A stretch of DNA of 64,000 nt. It comes from Flavobacterium sp. MDT1-60. Lineage in GTDB: Bacteria; Bacteroidota; Bacteroidia; Flavobacteriales; Flavobacteriaceae. Numbering within the stretch: position 1 is the stretch's first letter; each line of letters starts with the position of its first letter. The stretch lies in NCBI RefSeq assembly GCF_014844035.1, contig NZ_CP062159.1:4836001-4900000 (forward strand). Reading direction: 5' to 3'. The notes under the pieces were generated by a model. It did no database searches and was not told where the DNA came from. It saw only the letters and a program-made list of their open reading frames with translations. Position numbers and translations under genes: made by a program. Positions 48,058 to 58,345 of the stretch are shown piece by piece.

Positions 48058-49749
48058 TTATTTGAAATCGGTTGAAAACTTCCAATTCGTTTTATAATCT
48101 TCTGAAACTGGCAAATCTTCGAGTAAAACCCGTAACATCTCTACCGGCATGATATTCTCTTTTAAAACGCGGTCGTGAAACTGTTTTTCTGTCCATCCTT
48201 TGGCCAGCAATTCATTTCTTAAAGCATAAAATTGCAAACCTCCCGTCATGTAGGCAACCTGGTACAAGGGTGCGTCTCCACTGGCAAAGGAACGTCTTAC
48301 TTCTGCTTCGGCATTGGCTTTTTCATGTCCTACTTCATTTACTAATAAATCAATACATTGCTGTGGGGTCATTTCTCCTAAATGATATTTTAATGAAAAT
48401 ATAATTCGGGCACAACGGTGTATTCTCCAGAATAACATTCCTAATTTTTGCTCGGGAGTTTGCGGAAATTGTTTGTTCCAAAGTATGATTTCCCAATACA
48501 AAGCCCAGCCTTCCATCCAAAATGGCGTATCAAAAGGCTGGCGATACGATTTGTAACGACTGTTCATGGAAAACTGCAGATTATGTCCGGGAAGTAATTC
48601 ATGCTGAACTGTTGCAAAAGAAAAATTTGGATTATTACCCCGCATACTCATCAGTTTATCTTTCTGATCCATATCTTTTGTTGGATAAGAAATACTGATT
48701 TCCCAGCCTCCGGTAAAGAATGGATTTATTTTTTGTCGTTCCGGTGTCATCATAATCATCTGCCATGTTTCTTTTGTTAAATCCGGCAAGGTGATTAAAT
48801 CTTTATCTTCTATAAATTTAACCGATTGATTGTATAAACTGGTAATTGCCTGTGGCTGTTCGCCTGCCGGAACATAAGTATCTTTAACATGTTCTAATGC
48901 CTTTTTCCAATCATTTCCATAACCTACTTCTGTAGCCGCTTTGATCATTTCTTTTTTGCACCATTCAAATTGATTTTGTGCTGCTGCTATCAATTCTTCA
49001 GGAGAATATGGAATATATTCATAGGCCAAACTTTTTATAATAGCCTCTCTTCCAATTGGTTTTCCTACAATCCCGCTTCCATCATCTTTTATACTTGTTT
49101 GGGAGTAGTTTGTTTTTAAAAAATCTTCATACGTTTTGAGTTTCTCCGATAGTTTTTTATACGGTTTTTCCATCCACCAGGTAAAATCAGGATCATAACT
49201 ATAATAAAATTCATAAGCTTCTTTTAAGGATTGCTGAAAAGAAGCAACAGATTTTGCGGCTTTATCTGCTGCAAACCAATCTTTAAAAGGTTTAGTTTTT
49301 AATAGCTCTGTTTTTTTATCAATACTATTTCCGGCAACATCAAATGCTTTGGCCAATTGATTGGAAACCGGTTTTTTTCCTCTTCTTCTTTCTTGTATAA
49401 ACAGCGTAATATCGGTTGAAAAATCCAAAACCGAAGCCACCTCTTTATAGGCTTTATATTCTATCTGCAGAAAATAATCTTCTTTGCTGATCAGGTTTTT
49501 CAATAATAAATAATCGATTTTTCCATCTTTAGATAAATTTTTAAAATCAATATTTTTTACTGTTTTTGACCAATCGGCATAAAATTTAGAAAAGCGCACA
49601 TAATACTCTTCCGACTCTTTATTGGAATAAAAATTTTGCAATGCTGTTTTATCTGACTGAAAAGTATTCACGATATCTATTAGTTCGCTGGAAAAAGAGG
49701 GCGTTACCATAAATAAAAATAAAACAAGACTTAGAATTGATTTTTTCAT
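48058..49749 (-). CDS. DUF885 family peptidase
   Basis: 563 residues, signal peptide at about 1-20 (ending TPSFSS), so periplasmic or outer. Matches the DUF885 family of zinc-dependent carboxypeptidase-like proteins, mostly alpha-helical. The family zinc motif appears as VQHELLPGH, with a second acidic motif in FWMEGWALYWE. Family members remove residues from short peptides, and the exact specificity is not set by sequence. Located between DUF5695 and GH127/GH146 in the same orientation, it is one of four peptidase-type genes mixed with glycosidases here. Confidence 0.83.
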   Translation of the reverse strand: MKKSILSLVLFLFMVTPSFSSELIDIVNTFQSDKTALQNFYSNKESEEYYVRFSKFYADWSKTVKNIDFKNLSKDGKIDYLLLKNLISKEDYFLQIEYKAYKEVASVLDFSTDITLFIQERRRGKKPVSNQLAKAFDVAGNSIDKKTELLKTKPFKDWFAADKAAKSVASFQQSLKEAYEFYYSYDPDFTWWMEKPYKKLSEKLKTYEDFLKTNYSQTSIKDDGSGIVGKPIGREAIIKSLAYEYIPYSPEELIAAAQNQFEWCKKEMIKAATEVGYGNDWKKALEHVKDTYVPAGEQPQAITSLYNQSVKFIEDKDLITLPDLTKETWQMIMMTPERQKINPFFTGGWEISISYPTKDMDQKDKLMSMRGNNPNFSFATVQHELLPGHNLQFSMNSRYKSYRQPFDTPFWMEGWALYWEIILWNKQFPQTPEQKLGMLFWRIHRCARIIFSLKYHLGEMTPQQCIDLLVNEVGHEKANAEAEVRRSFASGDAPLYQVAYMTGGLQFYALRNELLAKGWTEKQFHDRVLKENIMPVEMLRVLLEDLPVSEDYKTNWKFSTDFK

Positions 49750-49781
49750 GCTTTTGGTTTGATGGTTCTGAATATTCTTTT

Positions 49782-49839
49782 GCCACGAATTGCACGAATT
49801 TTCACGAATTAATTAGTGTAAATTAGTGTAATTCTTGGC
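49782..49839. repeat. imperfect palindrome built of CACGAATT and AGTGTAAATT units
   Basis: GCCACGAATT, CACGAATT and CACGAATT occur on the left, then AGTGTAAATT and AGTGTAATT, closing in AATTCTTGGC. The outer ends pair. It fills most of the 116-bp gap between the DUF885 and GH127 genes and resembles a dispersed Flavobacterium intergenic repeat. It may act as a transcript-end hairpin. Confidence 0.5.
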
Positions 49840-49865
49840 GAACTTTTTAGCTATTTTTTAATCTA

Positions 49866-52800
49866 TTATCTTAATGTAACATCCAGATAAACTGAGTGGC
49901 GTCCATACGTCTCATAGAAAGGTTTGTAAACTACTCCTTCAATATTGAACTCCAGTTTTTTAGGATCTCCTTGTATCGATTTGCTTATATCTTTAACATC
50001 TAAAGTTACTTTTCGCCAATCTTTAAGTGGTTCAGTTTCCTGAGCTGCCAATAATATGGGCCCATAAAATAAACTGGCTATATTTTGCTGATCCATAACC
50101 GGTTCTAAGTGAAATTGGAATGGCATGCGCAACTCAATTACATCGCCGTCTTTCCATTTTCTGTTCAATGTAAGGTAACTTCCGGGCTGTGCTTTTACTT
50201 TTTCAGACTTGCCGTTTATCTTCACAAAAAATCCTTTGGTTGCCCAATGTGGCACTCGCACTTTAAGATCGAATTTACCATTGCCTTGGATCGTTAGTTT
50301 TGTAAAGTCTTCGTTAGGAAAATCAGTGGTTTGTTCTATGGTTATCTTTTTTTCTGTCCAATTTAAGGTTGAAGGCACATACAGATTTACATACAACGCA
50401 TTGTTATCGGCGCTTTTAAAATAAATAGAATTCTGAAATTTTGTATTGCTCTCGATTGCTGTACCGTTACAACATGTAAATCCTGTCATGTGGGCATTTC
50501 CAAATTGTTTTACCGACCCTGGTCTCAACGGTACATGATAGGTATTGGCAGGACTATTTTCAGCCACAGAAGAAAGAATGTGATTGTAAAGACCACGTTC
50601 GTAATAATCCATTAACTCTGCACGCTGATCGTAAAGAAATAAATCTCCAGTTAATTTCAGCATATTATAAGTCGCACAGGTTTCATTTTGACCGCCAGAT
50701 GAAAAACCATTTTCATAAATCGTCGCGGGCTGACTGATAAAACATTCTGCATTTGCCGGATTACGTGCCCCTGCAACTCCTCCGATACTGTACATATAGT
50801 CGTTTACTGTTTTGTACCAGAAATTATTAGCAATACGGTAATAATCAGGTGTATTAGAATCACGGTACATTTCTAATGCTCCCATAATTTGTGGAATGTG
50901 CTGGTTGGCATGCAATCCTCTGAACGTATCTACATTTTTAGCCAGTCCATGTGTGTGGTTGGCATGACCGTAAAACACTTTAATATTGTCAAATAATTGC
51001 GCTACTTCTAAATAATGAGGGTCTTTTGTGATTCTGTACAATCTTGCCATAGCCTCGTTCATTCCGCCAAATTCTCCGGCGATATAGCGGTTCCACATAC
51101 TAATAAGCGTTTCCGTTGGCAGTTTTTTTATACGGGCATAAACCCAATCTCCCATTCCTTTGGCCGTTTCAAGTGCTTTTTCATTACCACTGACTTCGTA
51201 AACATCCATTAAACCTGCAAGAATTTTATGTAATGTATAATAAGGCGCCCAAATTTGAGTTTTCTGTCCTCCGTAAGTTGCTCCATTTTCTAACATTATA
51301 AATTGATCCGGAGGATAAGCACTGATAAATCCTTTTCCCCAATTTTGATAGTCGGTGCGAATCCCTTCCGGACTCAAATCTGAATCATAAGTCGTTTTAC
51401 CGGATCCTGGTGGCACAGCTGTTGGATCTGATACAAACTTTCCTCCGGTTTCTTTTGGATTTCCGGAAAGTTGTGCTAATTGATACAGCGTGTTGACCAT
51501 GTATTCCATTTTATTGGCAAAATTAGCCTGAAGCGTTTTATCATAACCCGTACTCGCATAAGCCTGAGCAATTGCAGTTAAGTAATGTCCTGTAGCATGA
51601 CCGCGCAATTTGGTTTCCTGAGTATCCCAAACACCAAGCGGTTCTGCTTCTTTTGGCTGTTGTTGTCCAAAAGCATTGCGAAACATATATAGAAAAGAAT
51701 CCGGATCTGTCGTAGCCAGCGTTGTCAGGAACTTGTCGCGATTCTCTATAAATTTGGTTTGGTGTCCTTCATGATCAGTATTCAATACCACCTGATCTAG
51801 TTTGAATACTTCTAATTTTCGTTCAGGTGTGGCAGTTTCTTTTGCTTCTTTGACAGTTACAATCGCTTTTGGTTTTAAATCTGTTCCCGAAATGCTTCCG
51901 GTTACGGTATATTGTCCTTTTTTAAGTACTTGACTATTATCTTTCGGCGAAGGCCAAATCACTCTTACCTCCGGTCCTTCAATTCCATTAGTATAAACTC
52001 CTTTTATATAACTCGGTAATTTTGGAAGTGTTCCAACAACTGTTTCTACTTTTACTTCAGAGACGCTCTTCAGGAACTGATTATAAAGTTGTGGAGTTGT
52101 TGCAGCAAACTTTGGCAAATCTGCTGCTTGTTCTTCTCCTGATTCTTCTTCCTGACCTTCTTTCAAAGCATTGTTATAGATTCTGGCAATTTGTTTGTCC
52201 GTTAAAGGAACTCTGTAAATTCTGAAATCGTGCAATTTTGCATTTAGATAAATATTGTCTTCTGCCAGTGATTTTCCGATGTAAAGTCTATTTTTTTCTG
52301 CTGCATTATAGTCAAATAATTTTGCTAAATCCAGTGCTGCATTCTTGGTTTCGCTTACCAGTATTCCATTCACATAAGTGCTAATCGATTTGGAAGGAAT
52401 ATTCAAAACAACTGCAACATGATTCCATTTTCCTGTTTCTAAAGCTGCCGATTTTGTTTTATATTTTGCTGTTTCAGTAAGAACCTGCGTTTGAATTCCT
52501 TCTTCATTTTCTGTTCCAACTGGTGCAAAAAACAAATGTGAATCAGCATTTTTTCCAAAATCAAAAAATCGTTGATCTCTTTGTGTAGATCTTAAGAAAA
52601 TCCATCCTGAAATACTCAACGATTCTTCTCCAATTAATCCGTCAACAGGAATCGAAACATAAGCTTTGCTATCTGCCGGCAAAGAAAGCACAGTGCCGAA
52701 TTGCTCGTCATTCACAAACCTGGCTTGAGAATTCTGAATTTTACCATGTAAATTATTTCGCGACCAGTCTTTTGCATCGCCATCAAAAACGTATCGTGCA

Positions 52801-52919
52801 ATCAATCCTGTTTCTCCAATTCCGTCTAAAATCTGATCCCCATTTTGAGCCTGTACTGTTGTACTCAATGCCCAAAAACTTAGTACGACACAAATAAATA
52901 ACTGATATCTTTTCATCAC
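49866..52919 (-). CDS. GH127/GH146 beta-L-arabinofuranosidase with N-terminal LamG domain
   Basis: 1017 residues, signal peptide at about 1-24. A LamG/concanavalin domain at about 40-250 (LSISGWIFLRSTQ, WNHVAVVLNIPSKSISTYVNG) and a short Ig-like spacer precede the DUF1680-type catalytic region (about 365-1015). The alpha/alpha barrel shows RGHATGHYLTAIAQAY, and the zinc/thiolate site is seen in NETCATYNMLKL and GFTCCNGTAIES (Cys near 816-817), with Cys as presumed nucleophile as in characterised GH127 enzymes. These enzymes remove beta-L-Araf, the sugar attached to hydroxyproline in extensins (GH127) or found in pectins (GH146). Hydroxyproline catabolism genes nearby make the former attractive. 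The LamG domain is an addition to the usual length of about 640. Confidence 0.9.
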   Translation of the reverse strand: MMKRYQLFICVVLSFWALSTTVQAQNGDQILDGIGETGLIARYVFDGDAKDWSRNNLHGKIQNSQARFVNDEQFGTVLSLPADSKAYVSIPVDGLIGEESLSISGWIFLRSTQRDQRFFDFGKNADSHLFFAPVGTENEEGIQTQVLTETAKYKTKSAALETGKWNHVAVVLNIPSKSISTYVNGILVSETKNAALDLAKLFDYNAAEKNRLYIGKSLAEDNIYLNAKLHDFRIYRVPLTDKQIARIYNNALKEGQEEESGEEQAADLPKFAATTPQLYNQFLKSVSEVKVETVVGTLPKLPSYIKGVYTNGIEGPEVRVIWPSPKDNSQVLKKGQYTVTGSISGTDLKPKAIVTVKEAKETATPERKLEVFKLDQVVLNTDHEGHQTKFIENRDKFLTTLATTDPDSFLYMFRNAFGQQQPKEAEPLGVWDTQETKLRGHATGHYLTAIAQAYASTGYDKTLQANFANKMEYMVNTLYQLAQLSGNPKETGGKFVSDPTAVPPGSGKTTYDSDLSPEGIRTDYQNWGKGFISAYPPDQFIMLENGATYGGQKTQIWAPYYTLHKILAGLMDVYEVSGNEKALETAKGMGDWVYARIKKLPTETLISMWNRYIAGEFGGMNEAMARLYRITKDPHYLEVAQLFDNIKVFYGHANHTHGLAKNVDTFRGLHANQHIPQIMGALEMYRDSNTPDYYRIANNFWYKTVNDYMYSIGGVAGARNPANAECFISQPATIYENGFSSGGQNETCATYNMLKLTGDLFLYDQRAELMDYYERGLYNHILSSVAENSPANTYHVPLRPGSVKQFGNAHMTGFTCCNGTAIESNTKFQNSIYFKSADNNALYVNLYVPSTLNWTEKKITIEQTTDFPNEDFTKLTIQGNGKFDLKVRVPHWATKGFFVKINGKSEKVKAQPGSYLTLNRKWKDGDVIELRMPFQFHLEPVMDQQNIASLFYGPILLAAQETEPLKDWRKVTLDVKDISKSIQGDPKKLEFNIEGVVYKPFYETYGRHSVYLDVTLR

Positions 52920-52975
52920 TAATTCTTTTTCTACTGATTTACAAAATCTTAATTTTTCTTCTTTTCAGGAATTTT

Positions 52976-55225
52976 CTAATTATAAATTTCCTCCCAGGTT
53001 GGCGGGATAACTCCTAACAAATGCTGTACAAAATAATCCCTGCGTTTGCGTTCTCCAAAATCTCCTCCGGCTGAATGTCCCATTCCGGGAACGGTAACTA
53101 ATTCGAAGTTTTTATTGGCTTTTACAAGGGCATTTGCAAATTGCATCGTTGAAGCCGGATCAACATTATCATCCAACTCTCCTAAAATCAACATCAGGTT
53201 TCCTTTTAATTGTGCCGCGTTGGCCGTATTGGAACAGGCTTCATATTCCGGTCCAACCGGGTAGCCCATCCATTGTTCATTCCACCACATTTTATCCATT
53301 CGGTTATCATGACAGCCGCAAGATGCTACGGCTACATCATAAAAATCAGAGTTAAATACCAAAGCAGCTCCTGCATTTTGTCCGCCTGCTGATGTTCCGT
53401 GAATTCCAACTTTATCAATATTCATATAAGGATATTTGGCAGCCGCAGCTTTTATCCAAAGTTTTCTGTCCGGGAAACCTCCGTCTTTTAAATTTTTCCA
53501 GCAAACATCATGAAACGCTTTTGAACGGTTTGAAGTTCCCATTCCGTCAATCTGAACCACAATGAATCCTAATTCGGCTAAAGAAGACATTGCCCAATAG
53601 TAAGGCTGGAAATTTTTCGGAACAAATGAGTCCTGTGGACCTGCATAAATATATTCGATAATTGGATATTTATGACTAGGATCAAAAGTAGTGGGGCGTA
53701 CAATAACTCCCCAAATATCTGTTTTGCCATCTCTTCCTTTGGCTGAAAAAACTTCCGGTGCCGTCCAGCCTGTTTTCTGTAATGCCGAAATATCGGCCTT
53801 TTGCATTTCTACAATCGTTTTTTGAGAGTCTATACTTTTTAGAACCGTAATTGGCGCTGCATCTACTCTCGAATATTGATCAACATAATATTTATAATCC
53901 GGCGAAAAAGTCACTTTATGATTGCCATTTTCAGTGGTTAATCTTGTAAAGTTTTTTCCGCTAAAATCGATTCGGCAAAACTGCAGCAAATAGGGATCCT
54001 GATCTTTGTCTAACCCACTTGCGGTAAAATAGATTTGTTTTTTCTCTTCATCAACTTTTATTACTTCCCTAACTGGCCAGTTTTCTTTAGTAATCTGGTT
54101 TTTTACTTTTCCGGTAAGGGCGTCATATAAATATAAATGATTCCATCCGTCGCGCTCTGAAGCCCAAATGATCTCATTGTTTTTTTTGATGTCATAACGG
54201 TATCTTTTTCCGCTGTATTCTACAAAAGTCGGACTGGTTTCTTCAATAATAACTTTTACTTTTCCTGTTGTGGCATTGACTTCTAAAACGCGATATACCT
54301 GATGTCCTCTTTGATTGTATTCAAAAGTAAAAGCACTACTATCGTCTTTCCATTCAATTCCTGAAAGGTCATATTGCTGTTGAAATAAATCGGTCGCAAT
54401 CGGGATTTGTTTCTTTGAACCCACTACAAACAATTGCGGACTTTTAAACGGCAATTGATCTCCAGGCTTTAGATAATCTCTGGTCTGCAGTTTCGGTTGG
54501 AACTGATCTGACGGGCTTGATTCTACAAAATAAATTTTATGCTCCTCGCCTGGTCTTACTTTATAGGCCATTATTTCATGGCTGTTTGGCGACCACTGTA
54601 TATAGGATGAATAATAAAACCCCTTTGAACCATCATAGCTTAATTGTGTTTCTACTTTCGTCTTTTTGTTTTTTATATATAAATTATAGTTTTGTATAAA
54701 AGCGATATGCAGCGAATCCGGGGAGCCTACTGGTTTGTTTCCTAATTCATCAAAATTTCCACCCCAATAATCATCTTTTTTCAAGGGCTTTTTATATGGA
54801 CCAACTTTAGTTAATTCGTATGTATTTAAATTACAGGAAAACTTAAGTGAGTCTGTTGTAAATACTAATGTTGACAAACTTTTATCAAACTCTAAATTCT
54901 CGATCGGAAGATCTTTGGACCTGATCTCTTTTCCTAAATTTTTTGAAAGTGACTGCCCTAATCTATTATGATCAAAAGCAGCTGTTTGTTTTTGCTGTTT
55001 GGTATCAACCAAAAGAAATTCTTTTCCTTTCAACAGATTATTGCTATACCAAACATAATCATTCCCAATCCAATGAAATTCTTTGGGAGAATTAACCACC
55101 TTATTCCTGAATAAAGAATCTACAGCATTTGCTCTTTTGTATTCTTTCAATGTACCTTGCGCGTGACTGATCAAACACCACGAAAGTGTTAAAATTACAC
55201 TTATTTTTTTGCTAGTTGTCTTCAT
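52976..55225 (-). CDS. S9 family dipeptidyl peptidase IV-like protease
   Basis: 749 residues, signal peptide at about 1-22 (ending LISHAQ), so periplasmic. The N-terminal DPP IV beta-propeller (about 60-480) is followed by a peptidase S9 alpha/beta-hydrolase domain. The nucleophile Ser (near 613) is in GIHGTSAGGQNA, Asp in GELDDNVDP and His in VPGMGHSAGG complete the triad. Such enzymes release dipeptides from N-termini with Pro in the second place, which is useful for Pro/Hyp-rich substrates. It precedes GH127/GH146 by 56 bp on the same strand and is separated from the permease gene by a terminator-like palindrome. Confidence 0.92.
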   Translation of the reverse strand: MKTTSKKISVILTLSWCLISHAQGTLKEYKRANAVDSLFRNKVVNSPKEFHWIGNDYVWYSNNLLKGKEFLLVDTKQQKQTAAFDHNRLGQSLSKNLGKEIRSKDLPIENLEFDKSLSTLVFTTDSLKFSCNLNTYELTKVGPYKKPLKKDDYWGGNFDELGNKPVGSPDSLHIAFIQNYNLYIKNKKTKVETQLSYDGSKGFYYSSYIQWSPNSHEIMAYKVRPGEEHKIYFVESSPSDQFQPKLQTRDYLKPGDQLPFKSPQLFVVGSKKQIPIATDLFQQQYDLSGIEWKDDSSAFTFEYNQRGHQVYRVLEVNATTGKVKVIIEETSPTFVEYSGKRYRYDIKKNNEIIWASERDGWNHLYLYDALTGKVKNQITKENWPVREVIKVDEEKKQIYFTASGLDKDQDPYLLQFCRIDFSGKNFTRLTTENGNHKVTFSPDYKYYVDQYSRVDAAPITVLKSIDSQKTIVEMQKADISALQKTGWTAPEVFSAKGRDGKTDIWGVIVRPTTFDPSHKYPIIEYIYAGPQDSFVPKNFQPYYWAMSSLAELGFIVVQIDGMGTSNRSKAFHDVCWKNLKDGGFPDRKLWIKAAAAKYPYMNIDKVGIHGTSAGGQNAGAALVFNSDFYDVAVASCGCHDNRMDKMWWNEQWMGYPVGPEYEACSNTANAAQLKGNLMLILGELDDNVDPASTMQFANALVKANKNFELVTVPGMGHSAGGDFGERKRRDYFVQHLLGVIPPTWEEIYN

Positions 55226-55420
55226 AATTTAAATAGTAATAAAAATATATAATATTGATTGACATCTATGGGTTAATATTAACAGATAGTAATATTATAT
55301 TATCCATTGAAAATGAAATGTTAGGGAAATCAGTTATTAAATACTAATTACGGGTTGAAATCAAGTTTTTCTTAGCAGCATAAAAATAAGAAAAAGTAAA
55401 TTTTAAATATTCTTTCGATA

Positions 55421-55457
55421 TTAAACCTGACAGGTTTTCAAAAACTGTCAGGTTTAA
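55421..55457. terminator. palindromic terminator after permease gene
   Basis: TTAAACCTGACAG (55421-55433) and CTGTCAGGTTTAA (55445-55457) form a 13-bp perfect stem with an 11-nt loop. It lies 15 bp beyond the permease stop and is likely to end that transcript on the minus strand. Confidence 0.65.
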
Positions 55458-55471
55458 ACTAAAAGCTAAAA

Positions 55472-56887
55472 TTAATTTGAAGTTTTTTCTTTAATTAAAT
55501 AATAAATCGGAATACCCATCAGCATAATTAAAACGCCCCAGCCACAGGTTGAAAATTTTGTGAACAATAAAGAAACACAAACAGCCGAGGCAATAACAAT
55601 ATACAATAAGGGTAAAAATGGATATCCGATTGCTTTGTACGGGCGAACTGCATCTGGCATTTTTTTACGAAGACGCATAATCCCGTAAATAGTCAGAATG
55701 TAGAAAATCAGGACAATGATAATTACAAAGTCTAATAAATCTCCGTATTTACCTGTAAGACATAATACTGAAGCCCAAATACATTGTGCCCACAGTGCCC
55801 AGGCAGGAACACTTGCGTGGTTTAGCAGCGCTGCTTTTTTAAAGAACAAACCGTCATTTGCCATGGTATAATAGACTCTGGCCCCAGCCATAATTAATCC
55901 GTTATTACAGGCAAAGGTCGATATCATAATCATAAGGGCAATAATAAGCGTTCCAATATCTCCAAAAATATAATCTGAAGCGACCACTGCTACCCTATCA
56001 GATTTTGCTGTTGCAATTTCGCTAAGCGGAATAACAGCTACATACATTAAATTGGTTAATACATAAATAATGGTTACAATTAAAGTTCCGAGAAACATGC
56101 TTAAACCCACATTTCTTTTTGGATTCTTAATTTCTCCTGCAATAAAAGTTACACCAGTCCAGGAATCACTTGAAAACAAGGTCCCAACCATGGCAGCAGA
56201 TATTCCGGAAATTAATGCTGTAGTATTAATTGACATCCACGAACCTGTTTCTGTGTTAAAAGAATGTGGCGTCCAGGCATCTGTCCAGTTGGCATTCCAA
56301 ATAGAAGCTTTAGCAGCCAAGGTAAATCCGAAAATGATTAGTCCTGAAATAGATACTATTTTTATAATGGTTAAAATGGTTTGCAAAATTTTACTGTTTT
56401 TTACTCCTCGCGTGTTTAAATAGGTCAGAAAAATAATGGTCACAATAGAAACAATCTGTGCTACATTGAGTTTAAAACTGCCTATTTCATATAAAACATT
56501 TTCATCACTAACAGCCGGAATCAAATAAGCTGCAAATTTTGAAAATGCCACTCCCACTGCCGCAATGGTTCCGGTTTGAATGACGGCAAAAAAGCTCCAG
56601 CCATACAAAAAGGCAATTAATTTATTGTAGGCTTCTTTTAAGTAAACATATTGTCCGCCTGCATTGGGAAACATGGCACTTAATTCTCCGTAACTTACTG
56701 CGGCAATCATCGTAATAATTCCTGAAATGAGCCATATTAAAATGAGCCATCCGGTCGAACCTACTTGTCTGGCAATATCGGCACTTACAATAAATATTCC
56801 GGATCCAATCATGGAACCTACAACAAGCATGGTTCCGTCGAGAAGCCCTAATTCTTTTTTAAATTCTTCGTGGTTTTGGTCTTTCAT
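55472..56887 (-). CDS. APC superfamily amino acid permease
   Basis: 471 residues, about 12 membrane segments, no cleaved signal. The N-terminal signature GTMLVVGSMIGSGIFIVSADIA is the amino acid binding loop of the APC family, and FSSDSWTGVTFIAGEIKNPKRN is the conserved loop after helix 6. It imports an amino acid at the inner membrane. The position after the hydroxyproline genes makes hydroxyproline or proline the probable cargo, though nothing in the sequence fixes it. A terminator hairpin at 56998-57039 separates it from the upstream gene, so it may have its own promoter. Confidence 0.92.
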   Translation of the reverse strand: MKDQNHEEFKKELGLLDGTMLVVGSMIGSGIFIVSADIARQVGSTGWLILIWLISGIITMIAAVSYGELSAMFPNAGGQYVYLKEAYNKLIAFLYGWSFFAVIQTGTIAAVGVAFSKFAAYLIPAVSDENVLYEIGSFKLNVAQIVSIVTIIFLTYLNTRGVKNSKILQTILTIIKIVSISGLIIFGFTLAAKASIWNANWTDAWTPHSFNTETGSWMSINTTALISGISAAMVGTLFSSDSWTGVTFIAGEIKNPKRNVGLSMFLGTLIVTIIYVLTNLMYVAVIPLSEIATAKSDRVAVVASDYIFGDIGTLIIALMIMISTFACNNGLIMAGARVYYTMANDGLFFKKAALLNHASVPAWALWAQCIWASVLCLTGKYGDLLDFVIIIVLIFYILTIYGIMRLRKKMPDAVRPYKAIGYPFLPLLYIVIASAVCVSLLFTKFSTCGWGVLIMLMGIPIYYLIKEKTSN

Positions 56888-56997
56888 TTTTTGTTGTTTA
56901 TTTGGTTCAGATTATAAAATCCATTCAAATTCTAAATTTGGTTAATATTTAGATTTCCTTTTTGAATGAACAATTTAAAATCGCAATAGCATTATTG

Positions 56998-57039
56998 AAA
57001 AAAAATCAGCTTCATTTAAAAAAATGAAACTGATTTTTT
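56998..57039 (-). terminator. hairpin at the stop of the D-hydroxyproline dehydrogenase gene
   Basis: AAAAATCAGCTTCATTT (57001-57017) pairs, with one mismatch, with AAATGAAACTGATTTTT (57022-57038), and A/T tracts lie on both sides. On the minus strand it follows directly on the last codon, so it ends the hydroxyproline operon before the permease gene. Confidence 0.7.
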
Positions 57040-58273
57040 ATAGTTGAAACATTTGCATGTCTACAGAAGTAGTTTTTCCGGAAATAATCTCTGTTACAAT
57101 TTTTCCTGTTGCAGGTGCCAGGCTTAAGCCCATCATGGCATGCCCTGTAACCAAAGTTAGATTTTTAAGTTTTTTATCTCGGGCAATTATTGGCATTCCG
57201 GAAGGTGTACAAGGTCTGAATCCGAACCATGTATCTTCTTCTTTTGGCATTTCAATTTTTAAGTCCGGATAAAAATCATTGATGGAATTTACAATTCCCT
57301 GCAATCTGTTCTGATTGATTTTGGTGTCATCGGTGTGTGTTATTTCCATTGTTCCTCCAAAACGAATATCGCTATTCATAGGCGTAACCGCGACTTTTCC
57401 TTCACACAAAATACTTGGAATTGAAGGTTTGTGGTTTTGATCTTTTAACGTAAAGCTGTAGCCTTTCCCGGGTAATATTGATATATTGACATTCAATTTT
57501 TTAGCGATGTGCGGGCTCCATGATCCTGTTGCCAAAACAACCTCATCTGTTGCAAAACTGCCTTTATCTGTTATGATTTCAGCAACGGTATTATTCTTTA
57601 AAACAAAATCACTTACGGTTGTCAAAGGATGAATTTGTACTTTTAAGTGATTTAATTGTTCTTTTAAAAACTGCATGAATTTTTGAGGATAAACATGCGC
57701 ATCGCTTTTATAATGTACACCGCCAATGACGTTTGTAGCCGTTCCTGTTTCTAATTTTGAGACCTCATCTTTTGACAGGAAATCAACTTCTAAGCCTAAT
57801 TCTTCTGCCAATTTTCCTTCGTGATGAATTTCTTCGGCGGTTTTATCCGTTTTATACAGCATTAAAAGTCCTTTTTCTTCATAAAAAAAAGAGTTGTTCT
57901 GCCTTGCAAAATCCTGATAAAGTTCTTTACTCAAAAGTGATAAATCACAGAGAGCCGGCATTGCTTTTTCGACATGTTTTAAATTGGCATGTTTATAGAA
58001 CTGCAATCCCCATTTTATTAAATCCATGCTTAATCTTGGTTTCACATAAAACGGACTCTGGCTGTCAAACATCCATTTTATTCCCTGTGCAATCATACCG
58101 GGCTGTGCCAGGGGAATTATATGCGAAGGAACAATCATTCCCGCATTTCCGTAAGAACAGCCGTCATTCATATCTGATTTATCAAAAACAACTACTTCAA
58201 AACCTTCTTTGGCTAAATAATAAGCTGAACACAAACCTATTATCCCTCCCCCAATTATACTGACTTTTTTCAT
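57038..58273 (-). CDS. FAD-dependent D-amino acid dehydrogenase, probable cis-4-hydroxy-D-proline dehydrogenase
   Basis: 411 residues from ATG 58273, which puts the Rossmann motif IIGGGIIGLCSAYYLAKEG at the start; a frame from 58291 adds six residues. DAO/DadA-family flavoprotein with VVVFDKSD (ADP ribose contact) and a C-terminal GHAMMGLSLAPATGKIVTE closing the FAD site. In the operon it is placed to oxidise cis-4-hydroxy-D-proline to delta1-pyrroline-4-hydroxy-2-carboxylate. Generic D-amino acid dehydrogenation would be the reading without context. It lies 72 bp downstream of the epimerase. A terminator overlaps its end. Confidence 0.88.
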   Translation of the reverse strand: MKKVSIIGGGIIGLCSAYYLAKEGFEVVVFDKSDMNDGCSYGNAGMIVPSHIIPLAQPGMIAQGIKWMFDSQSPFYVKPRLSMDLIKWGLQFYKHANLKHVEKAMPALCDLSLLSKELYQDFARQNNSFFYEEKGLLMLYKTDKTAEEIHHEGKLAEELGLEVDFLSKDEVSKLETGTATNVIGGVHYKSDAHVYPQKFMQFLKEQLNHLKVQIHPLTTVSDFVLKNNTVAEIITDKGSFATDEVVLATGSWSPHIAKKLNVNISILPGKGYSFTLKDQNHKPSIPSILCEGKVAVTPMNSDIRFGGTMEITHTDDTKINQNRLQGIVNSINDFYPDLKIEMPKEEDTWFGFRPCTPSGMPIIARDKKLKNLTLVTGHAMMGLSLAPATGKIVTEIISGKTTSVDMQMFQL

Positions 58274-58345
58274 TAGTATTATAAATTTCAAATCATTGGC
58301 AGGAAAGTATTCTGTAAACCAATGTTTTTTTACATTATCATTTTT

